From the NCBI GenBank assembly GCA_944388955.1, contig CALXKJ010000001.1, positions 62,001 through 126,000 on the forward strand: a stretch of DNA of 64,000 nucleotides. The letters run 5' to 3'. The number at the start of each line of letters is the position of its first letter. Within the stretch, counting starts at the first letter, position 1. The notes beneath the pieces are model-generated. The model was not told the DNA's origin, did not search any database, and saw only the letters and a list, made by a program, of their open reading frames with translations. Shown piece by piece: positions 52,285-60,661 of the stretch. This DNA comes from an uncultured Spirochaetaceae bacterium (GTDB taxonomy: Bacteria; Spirochaetota; Spirochaetia; Sphaerochaetales; Sphaerochaetaceae). Position numbers and translations under genes: made by a program.

Positions 52285-52302
52285 GCCCCGGGAAGCCGGG
52301 GC
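52285..52302. terminator. Hairpin between the PepSY and MATE genes
   Basis: GCCCCGG/CCGGGGC 7-bp GC-only stem with a GAAG loop; the + side is followed by ATTATTC, without a long T-run. It may serve both convergent genes. Confidence 0.65.
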
Positions 52303-52307
52303 ATTAT

Positions 52308-53699
52308 TCATGATTTTGAAGCATTGAGAGCGGCTCTTGTCAGCTTTGCTCTCGCTCCTGTGCCATCTTTCCATCTTCTGAAGAAGACGGTGAAGCATAT
52401 CATGTGTGCTATGAATGTCACGGCCCAGGAGATAGGGTATGAGATATAAAGATTCACAAGTGTATGATCAATCTGGAATATCGTGTAAATCCATACAATC
52501 CGCAATAGGCATGCACCTGTAAGGGATACAAGAGTCGGAGCTATTGAGTAGCCTAGTCCCCTTATTGAGCCGCATGCAGTATCCATGAGCCCGCATATGA
52601 AATAGGGTAGGCAGACGTAGAGAAGACGCTGCATACCATATTGTATGACAGCCTCATCTGACGAGTAGATAGAAAGGAGCTGGTGAGAAAAGAGAGTCGC
52701 GAAACCACCCATGACAACTCCAATCACAGTGACGGAGAGAAGACAGCACCCAAGGATAGGTACAATCCTTTCAGTTTTCCTTGCCCCTACATTCTGGCTT
52801 GTGAAGCTTGTGGATGCCTGATACATCGAGTTCATTGATGTATATACAAACCCTTCGATATTCGATGCCGCTGTGTTGCCTGCGACAGCTACTGAGCCGA
52901 ATGAGTTGATTGATGCCTGTATGAGAACATTCGAGATACTGAATACCGCACCCTGTATTCCCGCAGGAAGTCCAATACGTACAATCTGCTTGAGCTTTGC
53001 AGGATGTATCCGCAGTCTTCTTAGTGAAAGATGGTATGAAGCATTGCTTCTGATCATCGAGATGACGACAAGGGACGCGGAGATGTATTGCGAGATTATC
53101 GTGGCTATAGCGACACCTGCGACACCTAAACCGAAGACAATGACGAAGAAGAGATTCAGAAAGACATTCACGATTCCGGATATGAAAAGAAACAGCAGCG
53201 GTCGTCTTGTGTCTCCTACAGCTCTCAGTATTCCAGCTCCGAAGTCATAAGTCATCAGTGCGGGCATGCCCAGAAAGACTATACGCATGTAAAGCACAGC
53301 CTGGTCGATGACGTCGGGAGGTGTTCCCATCACGGATAGCATTGGTCTTGCAAGAATCACTCCAAGGACAATGAGGACTGAGCCTGAGATAAGCGAAAGC
53401 AGGATTGATGTGTGCACAAGCTCGTCGATGTTCTTTTCTTCCTTCGCGCCATAGTAGCGGGCCATAAGTACGCTGCATCCAATTGATAGTCCTAGGAATA
53501 TGTTGACGATGAGGTTATTGAGAGCGCTTGTAGAGCCTACAGCCGCCATCGCTTCCTTGCCTGTGAACTGGCCGACAACTATGATATCCGCAGCGTTGAA
53601 GAGCAGCTGCAGTATTCCTGAGAGCATGAGAGGAACAGCGAATGCAATTACCTTTGGCAGGATGCGTCCTGTGCACATATCAATTTCATACGATGCCAT
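52308..53699 (-). CDS. MATE-family multidrug exporter, copy C
   Basis: A 463-aa, 12-TM MATE protein with NAADIIVVGQFTGKEAMAAVGS and LGLSIGCSVLMARYYGAKEE. It belongs to a different MATE branch from the tandem pair at 32-35 kb, so it is not a recent copy. GAGGT lies upstream of the ATG. It stands alone and ends at the shared hairpin. Confidence 0.9.
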   Translation of the reverse strand: MASYEIDMCTGRILPKVIAFAVPLMLSGILQLLFNAADIIVVGQFTGKEAMAAVGSTSALNNLIVNIFLGLSIGCSVLMARYYGAKEEKNIDELVHTSILLSLISGSVLIVLGVILARPMLSVMGTPPDVIDQAVLYMRIVFLGMPALMTYDFGAGILRAVGDTRRPLLFLFISGIVNVFLNLFFVIVFGLGVAGVAIATIISQYISASLVVISMIRSNASYHLSLRRLRIHPAKLKQIVRIGLPAGIQGAVFSISNVLIQASINSFGSVAVAGNTAASNIEGFVYTSMNSMYQASTSFTSQNVGARKTERIVPILGCCLLSVTVIGVVMGGFATLFSHQLLSIYSSDEAVIQYGMQRLLYVCLPYFICGLMDTACGSIRGLGYSIAPTLVSLTGACLLRIVWIYTIFQIDHTLVNLYISYPISWAVTFIAHMICFTVFFRRWKDGTGARAKLTRAALNASKS

Positions 53700-53832
53700 A
53701 GAGAAACCTCACCCAGAATGATATTCCTGTTTTCTATGGTTTCCAACTAAAAAAGCAGTAACTGCGCTCTGGATATGTCATTGCTCTTGACTGAGGCGCT
53801 ATTTCTGGCATAAGGTCTTATGGTAATTGATA

Positions 53833-53861
53833 TTGACGGGGATGCATACTTCTGTTAACAT
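53833..53861 (+). promoter_or_regulatory. Promoter of rpmF-acpP-rnc
   Basis: TTGACG (53833-53838), 17-bp spacer, TAACAT (53856-53861), 38 nt before the rpmF ATG. Confidence 0.7.
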
Positions 53862-53899
53862 TCACCAGTCGGTAACGAAACATATTTGTGAGGTAAGAA

Positions 53900-54085
53900 A
53901 TGGCAACTCCTAAGTATAAGACTTCGAAATCCAAGGCAGCATCAAGAAAGGCTGCAAATATGAAGCTTTCAGCACCGAATCTGTCACAGTGCCAGACATG
54001 CGGTAATCTGATTCCTTCTCATCGTGTATGCCCGAAGTGCGGCTATTATGCAGGTAAGCCTGTCATCGTAAAGGAAGAGGAGTGA
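53900..54085 (+). CDS. rpmF: 50S ribosomal protein L32
   Basis: A 61-aa L32 with the zinc ribbon CQTCG at about residue 33 and CPKCG at 46 (both CxxC pairs intact, so the zinc-binding form). GTGAGGT precedes the ATG. The DUF177 gene that normally precedes it is absent; acpP follows at once. Confidence 0.95.
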   Translation: MATPKYKTSKSKAASRKAANMKLSAPNLSQCQTCGNLIPSHRVCPKCGYYAGKPVIVKEEE

Positions 54086-54090
54086 TTGAT

Positions 54091-54333
54091 ATGACAGAAC
54101 AGGAAGTTTTCAGCAAAGTTAAGGCTCTTGTGGTTGAGAAGCTTGGGATTGAACCTGAGAAGGTGACAATGGAGGCAAGCTTCAGAAAGGATCTTGGCGC
54201 AGACAGCCTTGACACATATGAGCTTGTTTATGCTATTGAGGAAGAGACTGGAATCACTATCTCCGACGATATGGCAAATGAGTTCGAGACAGTCGGCGAT
54301 GCAGTTCGCTTTCTTGCTGGAGAGCTGAAGTAA
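54091..54333 (+). CDS. acpP: Acyl carrier protein
   Basis: An 80-aa acidic carrier with the phosphopantetheine serine in GADSLDTYELVYAIEEE. ATG 54091 sits 9 nt after AGGAGAGG-like purines; a GTG at 54082 overlapping the rpmF stop is less likely. The usual plsX/fab genes between rpmF and acpP are missing, giving a shortened rpmF-acpP-rnc order. Confidence 0.95.
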   Translation: MTEQEVFSKVKALVVEKLGIEPEKVTMEASFRKDLGADSLDTYELVYAIEEETGITISDDMANEFETVGDAVRFLAGELK

Positions 54334-54334
54334 A

Positions 54335-55078
54335 TTGCTTTCGTATCTCGAGAAGGCTCCCGCGTTATCTGAAGAGCGCACAAGGGAGCTTTTTTCTTTC
54401 ATAGAGGGGCTTGACCTCTCTTTTAATGAGTATCGTCTTCTGAATCTTGCTTTCACTCACACTTCTTATGCAAATGAGTGTAAGGGCAAGGTTGATAATA
54501 ACGAGCGTCTCGAATTTCTTGGAGACAGCATTCTTGGAATGGTGACCGCAGAATATCTTTTTTCTTCATTCACATGGTTCCATGAGGGAGAGTTCTCGAA
54601 GATAAAGTCCGTGGTCGTCTCTGAGGAAAGTCTTTCAGAGGTTGCGCTCTCTCTTCATTTTGATAAATACATCCTTGTCGGACGAGGTGAGAAGAGTCAG
54701 AATGGCATGATGAAGAAAGCAATCCTTGCAGATGCGATGGAGGCTGTGATTGCTGCTCTGTATCTTGATCAGGGGCTTGAGACAGCCAAGAAATTCATTC
54801 TCTCTTTCATTCCTCAGCAGATTGAGAAGATGCTCGCCAACAGGCTCAGTTACAAGGATTACAAGACTGAGCTTCAGGAGTATCTGCAGAAGCGCAGAGG
54901 CAAAGTACCTAAGTATATACTTGTAGGACAGAGCGGACCTGATCATGAGCAGGTTTTCTCAGTCAATGTCGAGCTGGGCACGAAGACATTCGGTCCGGGA
55001 GAGGGCAGGAACAAGAAAAGCGCTGAGCAGGCTGCTGCGAGAATCGCTCTTATCGCTCTTGGGATTGAGAAATCCTGA
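54335..55078 (+). CDS. rnc: Ribonuclease III with TTG start
   Basis: Cleaves double-stranded RNA in rRNA and mRNA processing, 247 aa. Signature NERLEFLGDSILGMV, second catalytic block DAMEAVIAALYLDQG, and C-terminal dsRBD (DYKTELQEYLQKRRGKVPKY). The only start that keeps the full N-terminal domain is TTG 54335, 1 nt after the acpP stop, with GGAG about 12 nt upstream. It overlaps the convergent cca 3' end by 29 nt. Confidence 0.93.
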   Translation: MLSYLEKAPALSEERTRELFSFIEGLDLSFNEYRLLNLAFTHTSYANECKGKVDNNERLEFLGDSILGMVTAEYLFSSFTWFHEGEFSKIKSVVVSEESLSEVALSLHFDKYILVGRGEKSQNGMMKKAILADAMEAVIAALYLDQGLETAKKFILSFIPQQIEKMLANRLSYKDYKTELQEYLQKRRGKVPKYILVGQSGPDHEQVFSVNVELGTKTFGPGEGRNKKSAEQAAARIALIALGIEKS

Positions 55079-56405
55079 GTGCTTCCTTCTCAAGATATTC
55101 TTCTGTATTTCTTGACGGGTCATCGATGACTTCGTCAAGAAGATTCTGCAGTATTCTGCCCATCTCCGGGCCTGGCTTTATGCCTATTTCCGTTAGTCTC
55201 TTGCCGTTTATCCTAAGATCCTTCATCGATAGCGCGTTGTTTTTATCGAGTTCCGCGTTTATACGCTCGCTGAGCGCGAGAATCATGGCAGGTGAGAAAC
55301 TATGACCTACTGTACTCTCTCCGTCACATATCCTGAGATAGAAGAGGTTGTTGATTTCATCAACGCCAATCCGGTTGATGAATCTTCTTACAGCGCTGTC
55401 TGACCAGTCTGGTGTGTAGGCGAACATGTGGTTCCTGATTAGATGCACTGTCCTCTCGCGTTCTTCATTCGAGGTTTTGAGCCTCCTGAAAATCTTATCA
55501 GTCATTTCCGCTGACACAGTGTCATGGCGGTAGAATGTATACTCCCTCCCGTCTCCTTTTTCCCTAGTGGGTACTTTCCCGATATCGTGAAAGAGCGAAG
55601 CAAGCTTGACTTCCATCGGATATCCATGCTTTCTCGCGCTATCAAGAGCGAGAAGAAGGTGCTCGTAGAGTGTTTCCCTGTGCATGCCGCCCTGCTCAAA
55701 GCCGACAGCAGCTGAAAGCTCAGGCAGAATCTCGTCCATGAGACCTGTAACCCTCATCGCCTCAAGACCTTTTACGGGGTTCTGCCCATTGATAAGTCTC
55801 CAGAGCTCTTCCTTGATTCGCTCTGCGGATACATGGATTATCGAATGGCTGTTGTTCTTGATTGCTTCAAGTGTTTTTTCCTCGATGGTGAAATCAAGCT
55901 GGGACGAGAATCGGCATGCCCTCATCATCCTCAGCGCGTCTTCATGAAAACGCTCATCTGGATTCCCTATAGCTCTGATAATGTGATGTTTGAGATCTTT
56001 CATTCCGTCATGAAGATCTATGATTTTTCCTTCTGGAAGGGAAGAGGCGAATGCATTTATCGTAAAGTCCCTTCGTGCAAGATCCTCATCAAGAGATTTG
56101 ATGAACCTGACACTATCAGGGTGCCGTGAGTCATGATAATCGCTTTCAGCGCGGAATGTGGTTATCTCATACTGTGCGCCTTTGAAGAGGACTGTGACAG
56201 TCCCGTGCTTTATCCCCGTATCGATGGTACGATGAAACATCGCCTTGATATCCTTGGGCTCCGCGTCGGTTGTGAAGTCATAGTCATTATTCTCCTTTTT
56301 AAGGAGAAAATCCCTGACAGCCCCACCGACAAGGTATAGTGAGAAGCCATTTTCCCTGAATATAGAGGCGAGGGCTTTGATGCCCTGATCGATCTTCATG
56401 CGCAT
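55050..56405 (-). CDS. cca: CCA tRNA nucleotidyltransferase / poly(A) polymerase family with HD domain
   Basis: Adds or repairs the CCA end of tRNA (or polyadenylates RNA). The 451 aa have the class II nucleotidyltransferase head (VGGAVRDFLL, NDYDFTT, RRDFTINA), a helical domain, and an HD domain LFHDIGKVPTREKGDG. ATG 56405 is chosen: the extended -10 TGCTATCCT on the minus strand (56420-56412) ends 6 nt before it, suggesting a leaderless message. A long in-frame extension to 56768 overlaps divergent ileS and is rejected. Confidence 0.88.
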   Translation of the reverse strand: MRMKIDQGIKALASIFRENGFSLYLVGGAVRDFLLKKENNDYDFTTDAEPKDIKAMFHRTIDTGIKHGTVTVLFKGAQYEITTFRAESDYHDSRHPDSVRFIKSLDEDLARRDFTINAFASSLPEGKIIDLHDGMKDLKHHIIRAIGNPDERFHEDALRMMRACRFSSQLDFTIEEKTLEAIKNNSHSIIHVSAERIKEELWRLINGQNPVKGLEAMRVTGLMDEILPELSAAVGFEQGGMHRETLYEHLLLALDSARKHGYPMEVKLASLFHDIGKVPTREKGDGREYTFYRHDTVSAEMTDKIFRRLKTSNEERERTVHLIRNHMFAYTPDWSDSAVRRFINRIGVDEINNLFYLRICDGESTVGHSFSPAMILALSERINAELDKNNALSMKDLRINGKRLTEIGIKPGPEMGRILQNLLDEVIDDPSRNTEEYLEKEALRISQSQER

Positions 56406-56453
56406 AGTGATAGGATAGCAGAAGAAAAGGATTTGTTCAGGCAGTATCCCTTC

Positions 56454-56483
56454 TTGCAGGCAGATGCCTCTTTTGGGTATATT
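56454..56483 (+). promoter_or_regulatory. Promoter of ileS
   Basis: TTGCAG (56454-56459), 18-bp spacer, TATATT (56478-56483); TAGGAG ribosome site at 56491-56496 before ATG 56505. Confidence 0.7.
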
Positions 56484-56504
56484 AGGCAGGTAGGAGTTTT
56501 GGTT

Positions 56505-59500
56505 ATGTTCAAGCCTGTTAACAGCAAAGCCGACTTCCCTAAGATGGAAGAGGCTGTTCTGAAATTCTGGGAAGATAATGATATCTGCAATAAGTCGATA
56601 CAGCAGCGTCCTGCTGATAACGAGTACGTCTTCTATGATGGGCCTCCGTTTGCGACGGGGCTTCCTCATTTCGGCCACTTTGTGCCAGGAACCATAAAAG
56701 ATGCGATTCCCCGCTATCAGGCGATGAAAGGCAAGAGAGTAATCCGCCGCTTTGGCTGGGATTGCCATGGACTTCCAGTTGAGGCTGAGGTTGAGAAGAC
56801 TCTTGGCATCAAAGGTTATTTCAATGTCATGAACTATGGTGTCGCCAAGTTCAACGAGGCGTGCCGCTCAATCGTTCTCAGATATACTGAGGAGTGGAAG
56901 CATACAATCACCCGCATGGGACGCTGGGTGGATTTTGACCACGGCTACCGCACCATGGATAAATCCTACATGGAATCTGTATGGTGGGTATTCAAGACCC
57001 TTTATGACAAGGGCCTTATCTATGAAGGGTACAATATTCTTCCATACTCGCCTCAGCTTGCATCTCCTCTTTCGAATATGGAGGTTTCTCTCGGCGGATA
57101 CAAGGATGTGACTGATCCAGCTGTCACTGTGCGCTTTAAAGCCGATGGTGAGGAAAACACATACTTCCTGGCGTGGACAACAACACCATGGACCCTTCCT
57201 TCAAACCTCGCGCTTGCTGTCGGCCCTGATATCGACTACGTGAAGGTGAAGGATACTGACTCCGGTGACTATTATTATCTGGCTGAGAAGCTCATCCATA
57301 AGTATTACAAGGATGGAAAGGGCTATGAGATTGTTTCGAGAGTGAAGGGCTCTGATCTCAAAGGCAGAACCTATGAGCCGCTTTTCCCGTATTTTGCTGA
57401 TCTCAAGAAGCAGGGTGCTTTCGTTGTCGTGTGCGGTGATTATGTCACGACTGAGGATGGCTGCGGTATCGTACATACAGCTCCAGGCTTCGGTGAGGAT
57501 GACTACAACGTTCTGAAGGGAACAGGAATTCCTGTAGTGTGCCCAATCGATGCAGAGTGCCGTTTCACTGATGAGGTTCCAGACTTCAAGGGGCTCTTTG
57601 TCAAAGATGCGGATAAAGGCGTCATAGAGTGGCTCAAGGCGCATGGAAAGCTCGTGAAGAGGGAGAACTATCTCCATTCCTATCCATTCTGCTATCGTAC
57701 GCATATGCCTCTTATCTACCGCGCGATGAGCTGCTGGTTCGTAGATATCCAGAAGATCAAGAAGACGATGCTCGAATGCAACGAGGAGATAAGATGGGTT
57801 CCTGAGCACATCAAGCACGGGCGCTTTGGCAAATGGCTGGAGGGCGCTCGTGACTGGGCTATCAGCCGCAACAGGTTCTGGGGCAATCCTATTCCTGTCT
57901 GGAAGTGCGATGGCTCAGATTATATTGAGGTTATCGGCTCTGTTGAGGAGCTTGAGAAGAAATGCGGACAGAAGGTCGAGGATCTTCACAAGCAGTATGT
58001 CGATGAGCTCACATGGCCATCTCCCGATGGAAAGGGAATGATGAGAAGGATTCCCGATGTTCTTGACTGCTGGTTCGAGTCAGGCTCAATGCCATATGCG
58101 GAAGAGCATTATCCTTTCGATTGCAAGGAAAGATTCCAGCACATATTCCCCGCAGATTTCATCAATGAAGGACTGGATCAGACACGTGGCTGGTTCTACT
58201 CCCTGACGATTCTTGCCGCTGCTCTCTTCGGAAAGCCTGCATTCAAGAACTGCATCGTCTCTGGCATCGTCCTTGCAGCTGATGGCCGCAAGATGAGCAA
58301 GAGTGAGCGTAACTTTACGGATCCGATGGAGATTATCAATAAGTATGGCGCTGATGCGCTCCGCTTCGCGCTTATTGATTCTCCGCTCGTGAGATCTGAT
58401 GACCTCAAGTTCTCGGATGAGATTGTAAAGGATGTGCTTAAGAGTCTTATCATTCCGCTCTGGAATGCATATTCATTCTTTGTCACATACGCGAATATCG
58501 ATGGATACGAGCCATCACAGACATCATATGATAAGCTTTCCAATCCTCTTGATAGATGGATTATCTCCGATCTGAACAAGCTTATTAAGGATGTGACTGA
58601 AGCTATGGACACTTATCAGGTGGATAACGCTTGCTCAGCGCTTGTCGCATTCATTGATGATCTCAATAACTGGTATATCCGCCGCTCAAGAAGAAGATTC
58701 TGGAAGTCTGAGAATGATGGGGATAAGAAGGCTGCGTATGACACGCTTTACAGAGTGCTTGTGACATTCGTGAAGACCGCAGCTCCGATGGTACCATTCA
58801 TCACAGAGGAGATTTATCTCAATCTCCGTACTGATGATATGCCGGAATCTGTGCATCTTGAGGATTATCCTGTCTATTCTGCTGCAGAAAGGGATGAGAG
58901 ACTCGAGAAGGAGATGTCACTCACGATGAAAGCCATCGCGATGGGAAGAGCACTCCGCTCGACATCTAATCTCAAGATCAGACAGCCTCTGAAGGAGTTC
59001 TTCATTGTTGATCGCTCTGATGAAGAGAGAAGCATTCTGAAGGACAACAGTGATATCATCAGCGAGGAGCTTAATGTCAAGCAGGTTTCAATCAGCAGCG
59101 ATGAAGGCGCGCTTGTGACATATTCAGCGAAGGCGAACTTCAAGGTCCTCGGTGCAAAGCTTGGCAAGAACATGAAGGAAGTTGCTGCGATGATTCAGTC
59201 GCTTTCCTCGGATGAGATTGCTTCGATTCTTGATGGCAAGAGCATTTCGATTAAATACTCAAGCGGTGAAATTGAGATTTCGGAAGGTGATCTTGTCGTG
59301 CAGCGCTCTGAGAAAGAGCATGTTAAGGTCCTTAATGAAGGAAGCCTCACTGTCGGATACGACACTGAAATCACAGAAGAGCTTCTTCTTGAAGGCATTG
59401 CCCGTGATCTTGTCCGCGCTGTGCAGACAGAGAGAAAAGAAAGCGGCTTAGAGGTTGCTGACCACATCAATCTGACAATCTATGGCTCTGAGAAGGTTTC

Positions 59501-59633
59501 TCAGGCTGTGAGCGCCTTCGGTGATTACATCAGTCAGGAGACTCTCGCATCCTCACTCGTGTTCGCTGAGAACGATGGTAAAGAGACGGAAGCTGGTGAC
59601 GAGAAAGCCTCTATAAAGGTCGTGAAGGCCTGA
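56505..59633 (+). CDS. ileS: Isoleucyl-tRNA synthetase, type 2 (eukaryote/archaeal-like)
   Basis: Class I synthetase, 1042 aa. HIGH-type LPHFGHFVPGTIKDAIPRY, editing-domain TTPWTLPSNLALAVG, and KMSKSERNF. The length, HFGH motif, and absence of the C-terminal zinc finger of E. coli-type enzymes mark the type-2 IleRS found in spirochaetes, chlamydiae and eukaryotes; such enzymes are typically insensitive to mupirocin (family knowledge, not tested here). ATG 56505 starts at the homologous MFKPV and has a ribosome site. The next gene overlaps its stop. Confidence 0.94.
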   Translation: MFKPVNSKADFPKMEEAVLKFWEDNDICNKSIQQRPADNEYVFYDGPPFATGLPHFGHFVPGTIKDAIPRYQAMKGKRVIRRFGWDCHGLPVEAEVEKTLGIKGYFNVMNYGVAKFNEACRSIVLRYTEEWKHTITRMGRWVDFDHGYRTMDKSYMESVWWVFKTLYDKGLIYEGYNILPYSPQLASPLSNMEVSLGGYKDVTDPAVTVRFKADGEENTYFLAWTTTPWTLPSNLALAVGPDIDYVKVKDTDSGDYYYLAEKLIHKYYKDGKGYEIVSRVKGSDLKGRTYEPLFPYFADLKKQGAFVVVCGDYVTTEDGCGIVHTAPGFGEDDYNVLKGTGIPVVCPIDAECRFTDEVPDFKGLFVKDADKGVIEWLKAHGKLVKRENYLHSYPFCYRTHMPLIYRAMSCWFVDIQKIKKTMLECNEEIRWVPEHIKHGRFGKWLEGARDWAISRNRFWGNPIPVWKCDGSDYIEVIGSVEELEKKCGQKVEDLHKQYVDELTWPSPDGKGMMRRIPDVLDCWFESGSMPYAEEHYPFDCKERFQHIFPADFINEGLDQTRGWFYSLTILAAALFGKPAFKNCIVSGIVLAADGRKMSKSERNFTDPMEIINKYGADALRFALIDSPLVRSDDLKFSDEIVKDVLKSLIIPLWNAYSFFVTYANIDGYEPSQTSYDKLSNPLDRWIISDLNKLIKDVTEAMDTYQVDNACSALVAFIDDLNNWYIRRSRRRFWKSENDGDKKAAYDTLYRVLVTFVKTAAPMVPFITEEIYLNLRTDDMPESVHLEDYPVYSAAERDERLEKEMSLTMKAIAMGRALRSTSNLKIRQPLKEFFIVDRSDEERSILKDNSDIISEELNVKQVSISSDEGALVTYSAKANFKVLGAKLGKNMKEVAAMIQSLSSDEIASILDGKSISIKYSSGEIEISEGDLVVQRSEKEHVKVLNEGSLTVGYDTEITEELLLEGIARDLVRAVQTERKESGLEVADHINLTIYGSEKVSQAVSAFGDYISQETLASSLVFAENDGKETEAGDEKASIKVVKA

Positions 59634-60460
59634 TGAGACGTCTTTTCCCCCTTCTTCTGGTATTTATTCTCTCATCCTGTGTTTATTTCGATGCAGGACG
59701 GGAGGATATTCTCCAGAGACTCGGGAATGATGGTGATACAGTCGTCTATGTGGACGCTTCCAGGCTGAGATCTTCCTCCCTTGCCCCAATTCTTCCCGAA
59801 GGCGATATATACGACAGAGTAACAAAGCTCTCTGTCGTCATCTCTGCAGGGGAGTTTTCTGCTGTCGCGCAGGGAAAGCTTTCGTCAACTGAGGTTGGAA
59901 CTGCTCTGATATGGTCACCTCAGTTTGTGAGGAGAAGCGAAGAGCCAAGATATTATCATTCGAAGGATCTGGGGTTATCTGCAGGCTCAATCGGAGAAGG
60001 TCTCATGCTGATCACCAGCGGGGACTATGAAGCGGAATATGCTTCAATCTTCTCCGGGAGAATGGGGGTTGTTGCTCCTTCTGATGCCGCTCTGATGATG
60101 GATGCGTTGATTGGCGTTTATGTATCAGAGCCATCCTCTCTCTCTTCCTTCGATACTGGTATTCCAGCAGAGAGTTTCCAGAAGATGGAATCTGTGCTGC
60201 TTCTCATCTCCGAAGGGGAAGAGAATGCGATTCTCGATGGCCGTATCATCATGAGCGATGAAGAGAGCGCGAGGGCACTGCAGATGATTCTTCGCAATAT
60301 GCTTGTGCAGGAGATAAGGAGAAAAGGCGAGCGACTTGACGTCAAAGCCATTTCGGATATTTTCACATATGAGGGGAGTGTGCTCAGGATCTCTGGCTAT
60401 TCCCTGAAGAGAGATGTTTTGGAGAGCTTCATCTCCAGGAGTGCTTATGCCGTTATATGA
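59633..60460 (+). CDS. Predicted lipoprotein of unknown function
   Basis: A 275-aa exported protein starting MRRLFPLLLVFILSSC, with Cys 16 as the lipobox cysteine. The mature part has alternating beta segments (DTVVYVDASRLR, KLSVVISAGEFSAVAQGKL) and resembles no family I can name. It overlaps the ileS stop and the FmdB-like gene, so belongs to an ileS-lipoprotein-fmdB-trpS run. Confidence 0.72.
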   Translation: MRRLFPLLLVFILSSCVYFDAGREDILQRLGNDGDTVVYVDASRLRSSSLAPILPEGDIYDRVTKLSVVISAGEFSAVAQGKLSSTEVGTALIWSPQFVRRSEEPRYYHSKDLGLSAGSIGEGLMLITSGDYEAEYASIFSGRMGVVAPSDAALMMDALIGVYVSEPSSLSSFDTGIPAESFQKMESVLLLISEGEENAILDGRIIMSDEESARALQMILRNMLVQEIRRKGERLDVKAISDIFTYEGSVLRISGYSLKRDVLESFISRSAYAVI

Positions 60461-60659
60461 ATACAGATGCCCAAAGTGCGGAAATGATTATGAGGTTATA
60501 AAGGGTTTTTCAGAGGATGCCGATCACGATACATGCCCAAAATGCCATGCAGATGCTGATCGCGTATTCTCAGGTGCACCAGAGGTGGTATATCATGGGT
60601 CGGGGTACTATTGCACCGATCATAAATCTGGGTGTTCCGGGTGCCCGCATAAGGAATGA
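60447..60659 (+). CDS. FmdB-family zinc-ribbon protein
   Basis: A 70-aa protein beginning MPLYEYRCPKCGNDYEVI with a second CxxC in DTCPKCHADADRVFSGAP, the FmdB putative regulatory zinc ribbon. The tail adds an extra Cys-rich stretch (YYCTDHKSGCSGCPHKE) that could bind a second metal. AGGAG lies 6 nt before ATG 60447, inside the lipoprotein 3' end. Confidence 0.85.
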   Translation: MPLYEYRCPKCGNDYEVIKGFSEDADHDTCPKCHADADRVFSGAPEVVYHGSGYYCTDHKSGCSGCPHKE

Positions 60660-60661
60660 TT

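Noticed and set aside
56406-56768. N-terminal extension of cca by 121 codons
   Set aside because: It is antisense to ileS, lacks family homology, and a good promoter abuts ATG 56405.
57201-57818. 205-codon antisense ORF inside ileS
   Set aside because: Shadow of a well-conserved coding frame; no independent signals.
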